Shown: positions 1 through 11,780, counted from the first letter of the stretch. The stretch: 64,000 nucleotides of DNA from Mytilus californianus (GCF_021869535.1 NW_026262668.1:135953635-136017634), one strand, 5' to 3'. Numbers and translations: made by a program. Notes: a model not told the origin generated them from the sequence alone.

Positions 1-136
1 TAATATAGCCAAGAGTGCTGAAAGTCTCCATCAATAAACACTGATATAGCCAAGAGTGCTGAAAGTCTCCATCAATAAACACTGATATAGCCAAAAGTGC
101 TGAAAGTGGCTTTAAACACCAACAATCAATCAATAT
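1..136 (+). repeat. SINE 3' end with internal 41-bp tandem repeat
   Basis: A 41-bp unit (gccaagagtgctgaaagtct plus 21 more bases) is repeated about 2.7 times from position 8 and ends in a run of caatcaatcaat. The final part (agtggctttaaacacc, then the AATC-type tail) matches the reverse complement of the left end of the SINE at 4815-5057. I read this as the 3' end of that SINE family, with a local expansion of its last segment. The tRNA-like head is absent, so this copy is truncated or starts before the window. Confidence 0.7.
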
Positions 137-142
137 TTTCTA

Positions 143-293
143 CCTATTCATGATCAAGCTGGTGATACAAAGTTTGTTTATTAGATGATAAATTTGAATT
201 TCATTATTCTTCTTTTCCAGATTAAAATATTGAATGGGTATTACAAAGTTTGTTCTATTTGATAATAACTTTAGATTTCTTTTCTTTTACCAG
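143..293 (+). pseudogene. Two decayed copies of the start of the following exon
   Basis: The block containing attcatgat, a run like acaaagtttgtt and gatgataa/gacgataa occurs three times in a row, near 146-202, 219-283 and 292-356. The second copy is preceded by a good acceptor-like stretch (ttcttcttttccag, ending at 220) and the third by tttcttttaccag ending at 293. Only the third continues into a long open frame. The first two look like duplicated acceptor-plus-exon starts that have decayed, for example with a stop after tttgttta in the first copy. Confidence 0.5.
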
Positions 294-458
294 ATTCATG
301 ATAGAATGGGTGTAACAAAGTTTGTTCTATTGGACGATAACAATGAATTTCTTGATCTACAGAGAAGTCCAAGTCAGGGAGAAATTTTTGTTTATGTTAA
401 AGAAGTGGAGGATACAAGCACTGCTCCCTGGTATTGTGAAGCTGGAATGATCATGTGA
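294..458 (+). CDS. Terminal exon of an unrecognised host gene (partial)
   Basis: After a polypyrimidine-AG acceptor ending at 293, an open frame of 54 codons runs to a TGA at 456-458. It begins IHDRMGVTKFVLLDDNNEFL and ends with a tail that contains WYCEAGMIM. The composition is that of a normal globular protein, unlike the AT-rich frames around it, and no ATG is needed because the frame enters through the acceptor. AT-rich DNA with a possible AATAAA at 929-934 follows, as expected for a 3' UTR. I do not recognise the family and assign no function. The upstream exons lie before the window. Alternatively this could be a decayed exon, since two degenerate copies of its 5' edge lie just upstream. 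Confidence 0.45.
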   Translation: MHDRMGVTKFVLLDDNNEFLDLQRSPSQGEIFVYVKEVEDTSTAPWYCEAGMIM

Positions 459-599
459 TTTTTCAAATATAGAAATAATGTCGTCAAATTTCTGCAGATA
501 CAAGTTATTTTTATATATGACAAGTTAATTGAACAATTGTATATTCCATTGAAATATTTTTTTATATTAAGTATTTTCATATTAGATATAAGTTTTTTA

Positions 600-990
600 G
601 AAATTGTTTTTTATTCAAGAAAATCATGGTACCTGTTAATTACATAGTCCTTTATTGCATACCTATGAAATTGCATAATCCTATTTTGCATACCTGTTAA
701 TTACATAATCATTTATTGCATACTTTTTCTTTATTTGCATAATCTTTTTTTGTATACCTGTTAATTACATAATCATATATTGCTTACCTGTTAGTGACAT
801 GATCTTTTTTGCACACTTCTTCTATTTTGGCATAATCCTTGATTATATTCTTGTTAACTGCATAATCCTTTATTGTATATTTGTTCATATAAACATAATC
901 CTTAATTGCACTTTTTAATTGCTTAAGAAATAAAAACTTAGTCATTTTCCAGATCTTCTATATGAAAAAAATATCCTTAATTGCATAAGC
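600..990. repeat. Degenerate AT-rich tandem repeat
   Basis: Variants of cataatcctttattgcatac and cctgttaattacataatc recur about ten times with a spacing of roughly 30-35 bases. The units are diverged and some have lost segments. The array lies in the presumed 3' UTR or flank of the exon ending at 458. Confidence 0.55.
929..934 (+). terminator. Candidate polyadenylation signal
   Basis: AATAAA on the plus strand about 470 bases after the stop at 458. In such AT-rich DNA the hexamer occurs by chance, so the assignment is weak. Confidence 0.2.
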
Positions 991-3956
991 TAATTACCAC
1001 AACTGATTGTTACTACATTAAGATATTAGAAATTATAAAAGAAGAAAACTGTTCATCAGTAAGGTTGCAGTTTTGTTAATTATCAATAGTAAATCATAAT
1101 TTTTCACAAAAACCAAGTTTTCAGTAGTATTTTGTCCCCTATGTTTGTTTTGACATCATAAGTCCATTGTCACTGTCTCTGGTGTATTTATTTAACAATA
1201 TACATGCATTGTTCATGAGAAGGCAAAGAATTTTTCACATTATGATATTTTCTGTAAACTGCAGATTCCGGTGGATTGTGAAATATTCTCTGCAATTTGA
1301 GCTATGCAAATAAAGAAAATTAAATGATTTGTTGCATTAATTAGACAAATACCAAATAAAATTTTCATTTTTTACTTGTAGCAAGAAAACAAGAGCAGTG
1401 ACACAATTTGTTCTTTTTATTTTCTTAAAGCATATTATAAAACTATCTTCTCATATTTCATTTCAAAATTCTATCTCATAGATTTATTTTATTCACCAAA
1501 AAGTGTTTTTTTTCATGAATAATCTATGCAAAAGTGGGCAATTTTGCACGATTTTTAGCTTGAAAAATAGTAGGGTGGACTCATACTTTTTATTTAATAT
1601 TTGAAAAAAACATGGTAAAATCTACATTTTAGCAAGGTATAAGAAAGTTCCATTCGAGGAAATATATATCAATGATCCATCTTTAGAGGAATCAACAATA
1701 TCACAATTTCCAAATCTTTTTTTTAATGGTTAATTTAGTTCAGTTTTCTTTCTGAAAGTATTGGTCACAGCCTTCTACCAATTATTATTTATAACAGAAA
1801 GGTGTATATTGATAAGAGGCTTATCAAATTCTAAACTGATCATGTGACTGGTGTTTCCTATACTGACCTTTTTCCTGCTTCCTGTACTTATTTCTATGAA
1901 TTTCAACATCAGTTAGAAACTATTTGTTTTAAATTAATCTTCACATTAAAAACATCACAATGATGCTATAAATGATTACCATACATTTTTATTTATCAGG
2001 TACTGTTTGAAAATTTTTATAGATAAATTGTTGCAATAGTTACTAAATTGACCAAGGTGACTCACGCTTTTAATGTTTTGTGTAATATGAAAATTTTGAA
2101 GGAAAAAAATACATGTGATGGAATAATGATAATTCATATAAATTTAATAAATAATAAAATACTGAGAAAAATACCGAAATGAATAATAATAATTATTCTT
2201 ATAAACTTAATAAAATGATTTGTATAGTGAATGACAAAACATCAAGATTTTTGTACTGATTTATTGATTGTAAATAGAGTATTGTTGATAGAGTATAATG
2301 ACAAAAAATGTACAAAAAAAAGTTTTATTACAATATTTAAATATATTAACTATAGAAAATGCTTTACTGGTGAGGTTTGTATAAAACAGATTATAAACCA
2401 AATTAGGGACCAAAGGAATTTACATTAACCAAAGAGAATTGTAGAATTACTGAATGCTTACTTTGTATTACCTTTTATTATTAAGTTGATGTTTATTTGT
2501 TATTTTCACTATTTTTATTTGGATTTATACATTGAAGTGAATGAGGATGATCAGAGTGCCATCAATGTTAACATTCATGTCTGCATACACAACCAGTTCA
2601 CAGATTGACATATATTTATCTGATTTGATGGACAATTATATCTTGTATACATAGTAGGCTAAGATGAATGTTACAAACCCTATATTGCATGGTTCACTTG
2701 TTTTGAGTAAGTTTTAAGCAAATTATGGTAGTCCATGTCCCCACCATCAAAATTGTGTAGCTATTAGATGAATTTGCTGTATGATAACTAAGATAAAGTT
2801 TAAAGTCTGATTTCAGTTCTTGAATACATATAATATGCTAAGACAATGCATCCTGGGCGTGTGTAGCAGTAACCCCAGGGGCCCTATTAGAAAAAGGTCA
2901 TTTGTCATTGACTTAAATACAGTTTTACACAGGAGTTGAATTTGTAGATTATATGGGGTCGGTAAGTTAGTGTGATAACAATTTGAATTCAATTATACAA
3001 AAGCTGGGTACTCTTTCATTCATTTCCTGAAGTCCATACCTACACAGCAATTGATAAAATATTGCTAAATTGTATATTTAAATGCACACATTTTGAGTTC
3101 AAAATTTTACTACTTGGACACTGACAATTTATAGAAATTGTATGATTTTCTTTAATGGTGAACAGCCTCAAAAGTGGTGCATTTATATATACTGTTTAAC
3201 TGTTATGGCAATTTTAATGAGGGAACAAAAACAATAATCTTCTACATTAATTGCAAGATGATAAAAAATAAATCAACAGTGCACATTTATTTGATTTTAA
3301 AAATATTTACTAATATTCATTTTGAATTTTTACACTTTATATTTCTGAATATGTAATGTTTCTTGCTTGTACTAGAATATTAAAGAATATTTTAACCTGC
3401 AACTATTAGTCTTTTCTCTTATGTGTAGGGGAATAAAAAAAAGGTTATACCAAAGCAAAACAAAAGAGTGAATTTTGTCTTGTTTTCCTTTATTCTTGAA
3501 ATATTCACATCTAATTACCACATTTGATATATCTATACTACATCATTCCTTCACAAACCAAACAACAATAGCACTTTAGTGGTACCAGTCACTGACTATT
3601 CCAAGTTACCATCAAAGGTAAAATGAAAACTAAAACTCACTCTCATTTAAATCAAATTAAACTGAAACTGTGTCTCATGATAAAATTATAGCATATATTT
3701 TATTATCAGTTGAACGTGATCTTTTAACAAATATAGTATGCTATGATCATTGCCTAAAAAATTAGCAAACAGCCTTTTCCTATACAAACTAATATATTGC
3801 CAAGATACTGGAAGTACATTTTTCCTAGGTTTCCTCAGAAAAAATCTAATAACATAAAAAAGCCAGTTTCTCAAATGCTCTAGTGACATCAGTCCAACAA
3901 TGTGACAACCCAATTTGACAGCAAGCCTGAGGACATTACATTTTCAAGGTCATCAT
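991..3956. other. AT-rich intergenic DNA, no gene seen
   Basis: About 3 kb of AT-rich sequence with short open frames of biased, low-complexity translation (rich in I, K, N, F, Y). I see no splice-bounded frame with globular composition, no terminal repeats and no clear tandem array. Confidence 0.5.
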
Positions 3957-4154
3957 CTATAAACAAGGATTTATTTGAATCTGGAATATTTTTGAATTCT
4001 GGAAAATTGCTAAGAAATGTATGATGAAAACTAACCCAACTAAATAGTGCACACATGGCTTACCCTATTTAGTTGGGCTAGTTTTCATCATACTTTTTTA
4101 TCAATTTTCCAGAATTCAAAATTATTCTTGATTCAAATAATTCTTTGCTTATAG
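3957..4154. repeat. 91-bp foldback (inverted repeat) with 16-base spacer
   Basis: The arm at 3957-4047 pairs with the arm at 4064-4154 across a 16-base spacer (4048-4063). The innermost part (gatgaaaactaacccaacta against its complement) is nearly perfect and the outer part is diverged. The right arm, read on the minus strand, encodes the end of the frame at 4078-4290. The left arm, read on the plus strand, encodes a frameshifted version of the same peptide (FESGIFLNSGKL against FESRIILNSGKL). This points to an inverted duplication of a coding end. A decayed inverted-repeat element is the alternative. Confidence 0.75.
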
Positions 4155-4290
4155 TATAGTTTTCTATTCTTGTATGTTGCTGTTTGAACTCTATTCCTTT
4201 AGAAATGGCCCATTGATACTTTCTGAGTAAGCAATCCTGTATAAGGTTGTATATACCTGAACATGCATAATCCATCATTCCATATATCAA
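4078..4290 (-). CDS. Hypothetical 70-residue frame, end shared with a foldback
   Basis: An ATG-started minus-strand frame (MIYGMMDYACSGIYNLIQDC...) with balanced composition ends KLIKKYDEN just before a TAG. Its last 25 or so residues are the right arm of the inverted repeat at 3957-4154, which also holds a mutated copy in the opposite direction. I do not recognise the protein. Duplication of its end suggests that it once was, or lies near, a real exon, but a chance frame cannot be excluded. Confidence 0.25.
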   Translation of the reverse strand: MIYGMMDYACSGIYNLIQDCLLRKYQWAISKGIEFKQQHTRIENYTISKELFESRIILNSGKLIKKYDEN

Positions 4291-4814
4291 GTTTAGGAGA
4301 TATGCTGATTTTACGAGACATTATCTGAATTTAAATTGTACAAATTACTATTTCGTCACTGCAAACTATTTTACCTCATTAACATATTTAGGTATCCTCT
4401 TCATCAACGCCAGGTCAGGTCACAATGCAAGATACCAGTCACTGTAGCCAGTTTTACCTCATTAAAATATTATGGTATGATATCCTCTACATTAAACTCA
4501 GAACAGTTCACCATGCAAGATAACAGTCACTGTAAACTGTTTTGTCTCAATTACATATTTGGGTAGCCTCCATGCAATAATTGGCATACATATATATGTC
4601 TTGTGTTAAAGGAAGGTCATATATGTTATACTATTTCCAAGGTGAAAGTATATGACAGAAGTATACTTTCTATATATAGAGATTTACATAAACTACTAGA
4701 TCAGCATCGTGGTAAGCATATCAATATAGCATACATTCCATACATAGAAATTAATTTTTAAGGCTAGATCATCAACAGGTGAACGCATATTAATTAAGCA
4801 TACTTTCAATACAT

Positions 4815-5057
4815 TGATTGATTGGTCGGTGTTTAATGCCACTTTAAGCACTATTGGCTATTTCGTGGCGATAAATTTGTGTTTGTGGTGAAAGCCGGAG
4901 AGAACCACCGTCCTTCAGTAGAAAAACTGACGATCATAGTAAATTAAGATTCGAGTCGAGCCTCTGCCACGTGCGGGTTTCGAACTCATACCCCCAGTGC
5001 TGACAGGCTAACAATACAGTAGATGGACTTTTCAGACCACTCGGCCACCGAGGTCCG
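4815..5057 (-). mobile_element. tRNA-derived SINE, full-length copy
   Basis: Read on the minus strand, the head begins around 5057 with CCTCGGTGGCCGAGTGGTCT. This contains a Pol III A box like that of class II tRNAs (complement of 5035-5049). A B box, GAGTTCGAAACCC (complement of 4975-4987), follows. The element ends at its 3' side in an (AATC)n tail at about 4815-4830. Flanking tttcaatacat and tttcagtacat look like an 11-bp target-site duplication. These are the hallmarks of a tRNA-derived SINE moved by LINE machinery. Confidence 0.8.
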
Positions 5058-5386
5058 TTTTTCAGTACATAGAAATACACTCATGACTTGACCAGCGACA
5101 GTAGAAAGCATATTAATTAAGCATACTTTATATACAGAGATTAACATTAATTTCTAAATCACCATATATGTCTTGCGTTAAAAGAAGGTCATACATTTTC
5201 AAGGTGAAATTATATGACAGAAGCATACTTTCTATACATAGAGATTTACATTAATGACTAGATCAGCATCATCAGAAACAAAAGTATAAATATAGCATAC
5301 TTTCTAAACAAAAAAATTTACATAGATGACTAGATCAGCAACAGGTGAAAGCATATTAATTAAGCATACTTTTAATACATTTATTG

Positions 5387-5545
5387 ATTGGTTTATTGGT
5401 TGTTGTTTAACGCCACTTTTAGCATTATTGTCTATTTCGTGGTGATCCGTTTTTATTGGTTGAGGAAGCCATCGAGATCACAACCTCAGTGTTGACAGCG
5501 ATGCAATAGTTGACTACCCAGACCACTCGGCTACCGAGGCCCCTC
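5387..5545 (-). mobile_element. Second, internally deleted copy of the same SINE
   Basis: It has the same tail (attgattggtttattggttg) and the same head (accactcggctaccgaggcc) as the copy at 4815-5057, but the middle, including much of the B-box side, is shortened. Flanks are ttttaatacat and tttcaatacat. It lies at the matching position of the 571-bp segmental duplication, so it is a duplicate and not an independent insertion. Confidence 0.75.
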
Positions 5546-6258
5546 TTTCAATACATAGAAATGCACTTTATATACAGAGATTAACATTAATGTCGTAATC
5601 ACCATTATGTAAAAACATAATCTTTGGATAAAAAAAGCCAAAAATCATAACTATCTTCTGAACGGCGGCTTTTATCATTTTAAAACATTAAAACTGTTAA
5701 TGTTTGAAATTTCATCTACATTTGACTCTCGTGTACTGTACTCATGGTCATATTTCCATTCATCCAGTAAGATGTTGGTGCATCTCATAGCACATATTTC
5801 TAGATTTGCTTTCTATATTTTCACACATTTTTTGTATGACAATCTATGTCTTGCTATTACTGTCCATAAGAAGCTGAAGGAGTTCGCCTTTATTTATATT
5901 GTTCTCCTACACAAATTTGTCAATCTCATCTATTATCTGTTTGATTTTATAGCAGTATTTTGATCTGATTTGTTCCAGTTCCGCACAAAATAGAATAAAA
6001 GGTTCCAGATCTTTTCTTTTCTTACTTCATATTGTACACAATGGATTTGTTTTTGGATCAAACTTGGCCCTTTTTGCTTGGAATAGATGTGCATGTTTCA
6101 GTAGATATTCTTGCCTTTATATCTCCTGTCTTATGTTTTTTTCACACTTTCCCAAGTCTTATGGGCTTGTTTTTTAGGTTCTCTTGCATCTCTAACGTCA
6201 CAGTACCTAAATTGCACCCATTTAGCAAAAACAGAAGCGGAAATCTTACAAACAAACA

Positions 6259-6909
6259 ATCGGCATTCCCATGGGAACCAACTGTGCCCCTCTTCTTGCC
6301 GACTTGTTCCTTTATACATATGAGGCTGACTTCATACAGGAACTTCTTATGAAGAAAGAAACGAAGTTAGCAGTATCTTTTAACTTTACTTTCCGCTATA
6401 TAGATGATGTTCTCTCACTAAATAATTCAAAATTTGGTGACTATGTTGAAAGCATCTATCCCATCGAACTTGAGATAACGAATACAACAGATACAGTTAA
6501 GTCTGCCTCTTATCTTGACTTACATCTAGAAATTAACAATGAGGGTTGGCTGAAAACAAAACTTTACGACAAAAGAGATGATTTCAGCTTCCCAATTGTG
6601 AACTTTCCATTTCTGTGTAGCAACATTCTAGCAGCGCCTGCATACGGAGTATATATCTCCCGGTTGATACGATATTCAAGAGCTTGTATTTCCTATCATG
6701 ATTTCCTTGATAGAGGTTTGCTGCTCACAAGGAAGCTATTAAACCAAGAGTTCCAAGTGATGAAGTTGAAATCATCCCTTCGTAAATTTTACGGACGCCA
6801 TCACGAGTTGGTTGACCGTTATGGAATATACGTTTCACAGATGATAGCGGATATGTTCCAAATGTCGTATCTACAATCCGTCCCCTTTTCCTTGAATTTG
6901 ACCTACTAA
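6259..6909 (+). pseudogene. Reverse transcriptase C-terminal two thirds, Penelope-like type
   Basis: The open frame (213 codons from the ATG at 6271, a few codons earlier by homology to its own family) begins at the fingers/palm motif IGIPMGTNCAPLLADL. It then has the catalytic palm motif FRYIDDVLS at about residue 45, the segment YLDLHLEINNEG, and a long C-terminal RT-like region ending at a TAA. The order resembles Penelope-like RTs (PMG motif, YIDD box, xLDL motif). No GIY-YIG endonuclease is visible and the N-terminal RT motifs are missing, so this is a 5'-truncated copy. An inverted copy lies at 52575-53445 and shorter relatives at 33.8 and 47.8-48.5 kb. The exact clade is uncertain. Confidence 0.65.
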
Positions 6910-7190
6910 TTTAGACTTATTACCGGATTTGAACTAACATGAGAAACACGACGGGTGCCACATGTGGAGCAGGATCTGCTTACCCTTCCGGATAACCTGA
7001 GATAACCCCCAGTTTTTGGTGAGGTTCGTGTTGCTTAGTCTTTAGTTTTCTATGTTGTGTTTTGTGTACTATTGTTTGCCTGTTGGTCTTTTTCTTTTTT
7101 AGCAAAGGCGTTGTCGGTTTGTTTTCGACTTGTAAGTTTGAATGTCCCTGTGGTATTTTTCGCCTCTCTTTTACAAGTTTTCTTAGAGAC
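6910..7190 (+). repeat. 3' tail of the RT element
   Basis: It contains ccacatgtggagcaggatct and the terminal box gtccctgtggtatttttcgc. Both recur, inverted, at 52575-52790 after the second RT copy. The terminal box alone recurs at 34455-34510, so this is the element's 3' untranslated end. Confidence 0.6.
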
Positions 7191-7399
7191 TGAACAATTT
7201 GTATTTTTATGATTTGACATAATGCACGTCTTTTAACATAGCTAAATATATTTAAATATACACAAAATGTTCACAGTTTATATGAACAGATGAAGTATAC
7301 ACTGGAAAAAATTAAATCTACGGAAACGTCGCCATGCGACGTCCACAGAAAGTCAACTTTTAAACATGAGCAATTAGAATATGTTACAGGCATCCATTT

Positions 7400-8830
7400 C
7401 TTAAAAAATGAATAGTAAGGATGGACTATTGTCAAATTGTTCTAAGTATTTGGAGAAATAAATGGTGATATTAATGTGTTTTCCTCCTAATACAAGAGTG
7501 TCGACATCCGTATTTGAAGTATTACTTGACAGTCCTTGTATTTGTATTTGAGTATTTCTTTCTGCCAATTTTAGCATTCTTTGTCCTCCGTAAGTAGGTT
7601 CATTACCTTTAGTCATTTTGTGCATTTGTGTACATCACATGTTCTCAATAGTTTAAACGTTACCACTGGTAAAAAACCCTCCGTACATGTAAACCAGCTC
7701 CTAGTAGACCATATTTAGTTGCCTTACCAGTTATTCTTTCTAAGATAGGCCTATCTACTAGGTTTTGTTCGTTCTCTTTATACCAAGGTGTTTGGTCTCT
7801 TGTGTTCTATTGATGGCATATTCTTCAAATACTAGTTCTGTTACATCTTGGACTTTTGTCTTTGTGGTATACAACTTCAGATTTATTTGGGTTGATTTTC
7901 ACAAGATTCCCTTTTTGTGTGGTACTGTACTATACCCAGAATTCATTGTGCATCTTCTATGCTATTTGCTAGGACAACAATAGCATATGCATATGTAGGT
8001 GCTGTGACTTGTATATCACCAATACTTGCTCCTAGGCCACTTTTTACAGAACTATCCAGTATTACACTGTTATAACATTTGTAAAGAGTAGTTGATAATT
8101 TGGCACTTTGTTGTACTAGTATTCCCTGCAATACACTCCCCTCTTCTATATATTGTCCTTCCCATTTGATTTTAAAACTCATGTCTCTATATAGGTTTCT
8201 TGGAAGTATCTCAGTTTCCTTTTTATTCCATCCCATACTTTAAGTGTTCAGCTGATATTCCGACTTTATCTGGTGCCTTTCCTGCTTCAAGTTTTTCTAT
8301 GGCTGTACTTACCTCCTTCGTTGTAACATGGTCAATACCAAGTCCTTTTTTTTCAATGATGTCGTTTTGCATTTCTATTAGTTCTAATTTCTCAATCGGT
8401 GTCACAATTTGGTTCCAATGTTGGAGTAGCTTATTGTTGGAAGTGTTCTTGCCATATATGCAGTATATTTTTCCATCTCCTGAAGTCTTATCATTTCATT
8501 TATTTTGAGGATTTTTGTATTGAGCATTGGCGTTTTTCTTTGTATGTTGATTAATTAGTAGATGAGTTTATTATCTGCAGTCGAGGCTTCAGTTGATTCT
8601 CTCTGCGATGCATAAGCTTGTCTTTGTGCCTTTCTAAATATTCTTTTTTCTGTGCTATATGTAGTGTTTTTTTCTAGATGTTCAATATCTTGCTCAATGC
8701 CTCCTTTTGAATATCGCATAAGGTTTGGTAGGTCTTTATTTATGGTTTCCCTGTATATTTCGTTATTACAGTCAGCCCATTCAAGTTTAGCTAAATAAAC
8801 TGTAACTTTTTCTCTGAGATTTTTAAGCTG
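7400..8830 (-). pseudogene. Degenerate LINE reverse transcriptase relic
   Basis: Minus-strand fragments in order from 8830 to 7400 include a Lys/Arg-rich linker, the RT entry motif (AIEKLEAGKAPDKVGISAEH, complement of about 8223-8330), and a palm region around 7943-8120 (VLQGILVQQSAKL, then DIQVTAPTYAYAIVVLA). By analogy with LINE RTs the last piece should contain an A/F-D-D catalytic box. Here both aspartates are lost (YAYAIVVL). Frameshifts separate the pieces, so the copy is dead. The clade was not determined. Confidence 0.55.
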
Positions 8831-9119
8831 TCATTCGATGGTTAATAATACAGGTACAAATTCAAAATCAAATTATTTTAGTGGTGTAAAATCCAAATAT
8901 TGGTTTATTACCAAGACAAACCTGATAATATTTACTAACATCCAATGTTCAAGGTGAACCAGCATTCATATTATATAAGTATATCATGTATATTTAGATA
9001 TTTTGGAGGAGGTGATACTTTTGCAAATTTGAAAATAAAAGTACAATATTCTTAAGGAGATTGTTTTAAAACATAACAAAATAAATATATATGAAATGAA
9101 AAAATAAAAAATAATCACA

Positions 9120-9700
9120 AATTTGCATAACATAGTTCTAGTTTTTCTTGCCTGCTCGGCTATTTCTTAGTACATAAATCATCAACCCCCTTAATAATAA
9201 TTTTAGTTATGTCATACTCATTTAATGTAAACATAAATGTAAATTTTTCCTCATCAGACATTTTGTTGAAAGATGGGACTATACCCTGTACTTCCTGAAA
9301 AGTTTTTGCCTACGTTTTTCTAAATTTTGACATTAAAAAGCAGAATGAAATTCATCTTCAATCTCCTTTTTACAGAGGGGACATATTTTTTTTCATGGGG
9401 TAATTTACGGTGACTACCCTGTTCAATATTTAGATTACTATTACTAGATCTTATTTTAATAAAATCAGATATCCTGTATCGGTTTAAATTTATTAATAAA
9501 AAATTCTAATTTGCAATCATTTTTAATTTTCTGTACGTACTTAGTTTGTTTAAATTAACGTTATTTTGTTCATTAAAAAGACTCTTTTCCAGAAATCTAT
9601 ATTTCTTTCAGCTAATTCATTTCCTACAGGTACATGATCAGATGTATTCTGTGGGTCTATTTTAAGGACATCAATTTTGTGGACTTTGTTCACAAATTCC
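9120..9700 (-). pseudogene. LINE C-terminal zinc-motif relic
   Basis: On the minus strand the frame around 9330-9390 reads like the CPLCxxEIEDEFH motif found after the RT domain of many LINEs (seen as MSPLCKKEIEDEFH). It is surrounded by stops. Upstream codons near 9640-9700 (DPQNTSDHVPVGNELAERN) fit the same C-terminal region. It may be the 3' end of the relic at 7400-8830 or of another copy. The order on the minus strand (9700 first) argues for a separate copy. Confidence 0.4.
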
Positions 9701-10384
9701 ATCGTTCTTTTAAGAGAGAAAATAGTCTAATTGACTTTTTGACAGACCGTTTTGGTAACGGAAAGCTTCTTTTATTGGATATTTTTCAGTTTGTTCTATA
9801 TTTTTTCCTTTGTAAAAGATTTTAAGTATCTTAATTATAATGAGGTGTAGAAAGTTTGTGTAATGATTTATGCATTCCCCCACACATTACAATCTCGTGT
9901 GTATCATATTCCCCTATTATTTCATCTTTTTTGGTATTTGTTTTCTATATATGCACATCTGTTATCGGATGGCATATATAAGATATAAATATCATATGTC
10001 TTTGGTCCATATAATGGCAACATAATTACATACTTTAGTAAATTTCTGATAAAGTGAGCATTTGACTTCACATTTTAAACATTGAGTGTACCTATAATGA
10101 TAGCCTCCCTTTTATCCTATTTGACATGCCATCATTATACTGTGTACTAGATATTACCGTATCAAAGGATTCCTATCAGAAAGCAAGTTTTAAGTTGTTT
10201 TACAGAAACCATGCTCTGCACTGAATTATGATGAATTTCCAGAATTGTTAAACTTTTTACTTCAAATTTAGAACATTTCTATATGATCAAAAAGACAGAA
10301 AAAATATGTTTTAAAAATATGCTCCAATCTGAAGGTGTCGGATATCATTTTTAAAGATAGTACTTGTTTTTATATTAGTTAGTT

Positions 10385-10575
10385 CCCCCTTTAAGAGAAA
10401 CTGCTTTAATCCACCATTTTCTACATAAGGAAATGCCTGTACCAAGTCAGGAATATGACAGTTGTTTTCCATTCGTTTGATGTGTTTGAGCTTTTTATTT
10501 TGACATTTTTTAAATGACTTTCCGTTTAGAATTTCACTTGGAGTTCGGTATTTTTGTTAATTACTTTTTTTTCGT
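10385..10575 (+). repeat. Dispersed mussel-type repeat (accaagtcaggaatatgaca family)
   Basis: It shares accaagtcaggaatatgaca, gttttccattcgtttgatgt and ggagttcggtatttttgtta with 48930-49100 (plus) and with 13150-13325 and 20640-20715 (both inverted). Four copies in 64 kb mark it as an abundant interspersed repeat. The mode of movement is not evident from these copies. Confidence 0.75.
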
Positions 10576-11224
10576 AGGAATAATAATTTTCATCTTGTTC
10601 TCTCTCAAAATTTTAAATATGAAATCGTTTACACATGATTGTAAATATCTCAATACTTGCAGTGTTTTAAATTGTCTAATACTTGGTAAAGAAAAGAAAT
10701 CTTTTACCAGGATTGTTGCAACATTTGGTAGAAATAACCTTCCATATTAATTGTTATTCAATCGAATTGAAAATACATATATGTGATTTTGTTATCCTCG
10801 TAAGAGTGTGATGTTTACTGAATTTTACATTAGACAGTTTACAATAGTAACCGCTTGATAGCAACCTTCTATAGCGTTTTGGTTATACTTAGGTAAACAA
10901 GATATTTGGCGAGTTAATTTTAGGTCAGGTCAAATGTAAAGGGGTGTTCAAACGTAAATTCATTGATGAACACTGAGGAATGTAAGGGAATATCCCTTCT
11001 TCAATAATGGTATGACCCTTAGAGTAGTATATAACCAGACGAAAATTCTGAATCAATGTCATCATGGGTATTTAAGGTCGTTTAACACCTCTAGTTGTGA
11101 TTCAATGTCATTCGTCTTCAGTCTACGAATACGATGGCCATGATACGTACCGTACGTGATTATTAGAAGTTGCATTCTCTAATATGGAACTGCAGTGTAG
11201 TGCAAAAAGGACAATGTTGCATGT

Positions 11225-11780
11225 TTTTGTTCTGTTGTAGCTTGTCAAGTATGAATTGTACTGCATAAGACAAGTCGTAGCTTGTAGGGTACTAAATTGT
11301 AACTTTTAGACAAATCGTAGCTTGTAGGGTACCATATTGTACCCTTAGGACAAGTCGTAGCTTGTAGGGTACCATAATTGTACCATTAGGACAATTTGTA
11401 ACTTGAAGGGTACCGTATTGTACCTTTAGGATAAGTCGTAGCTTGTAGGGTACTTAATTGTACCATTAGGACAAGTCTTAGCTTGTATGGTACAATGGTG
11501 TACCATTAAGACAAGTTGTAGCTTGTATGGTATCATGTTGTCACTTAAGACAGTCGTAGCTAGTAGGGTACCATATTGTATCATTAAGACAAGTCGTAGC
11601 TTGTAGGGTACCATATTGTACCATTTCAACAAGTCGTAGTTTGTAGGGTATCACATTCTACCATTAGGACCATTCGTAGCGTGTAGGCTACCATGTTCTA
11701 CCATTAGGACAATTCGAAGCTTGTAGGGTACCATATTGTACCATAAGGACAAGTCGTAGCTTGTAGAGTATCAAATTGAA
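11225..11780. repeat. Minisatellite, unit about 40 bp, about 13 copies
   Basis: The unit is aggacaagtcgtagcttgta followed by gggtaccatattgtaccatt, repeated with roughly 10-20% divergence between units. Most units carry a GGTACC site and a later gtacc. An open minus-strand frame across it follows from the repeat and is not a gene. Confidence 0.85.

Larger units (their letters stand above)
4597..5640. repeat. Tandem segmental duplication, unit about 571 bp, each copy carrying a SINE
   Basis: The stretch starting gtcttgtgttaaaggaaggt at 4597 reappears as gtcttgcgttaaaagaaggt at 5168. It is followed in both copies by the same landmarks (tatgacagaagtatactttc, gactagatcagcatc, catattaattaagcatactt) and by the same SINE inserted at the same base, flanked by forms of tttcaatacat. 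The SINE was therefore in place before the duplication. The second copy has lost part of the SINE. Confidence 0.7.

Noticed and set aside
11225-11780. Regular repeats that might be taken for a CRISPR array or a repetitive protein gene
   Set aside because: The units are contiguous with no unique spacers, and the genome is clearly animal. The open minus-strand frame follows from the repeat.
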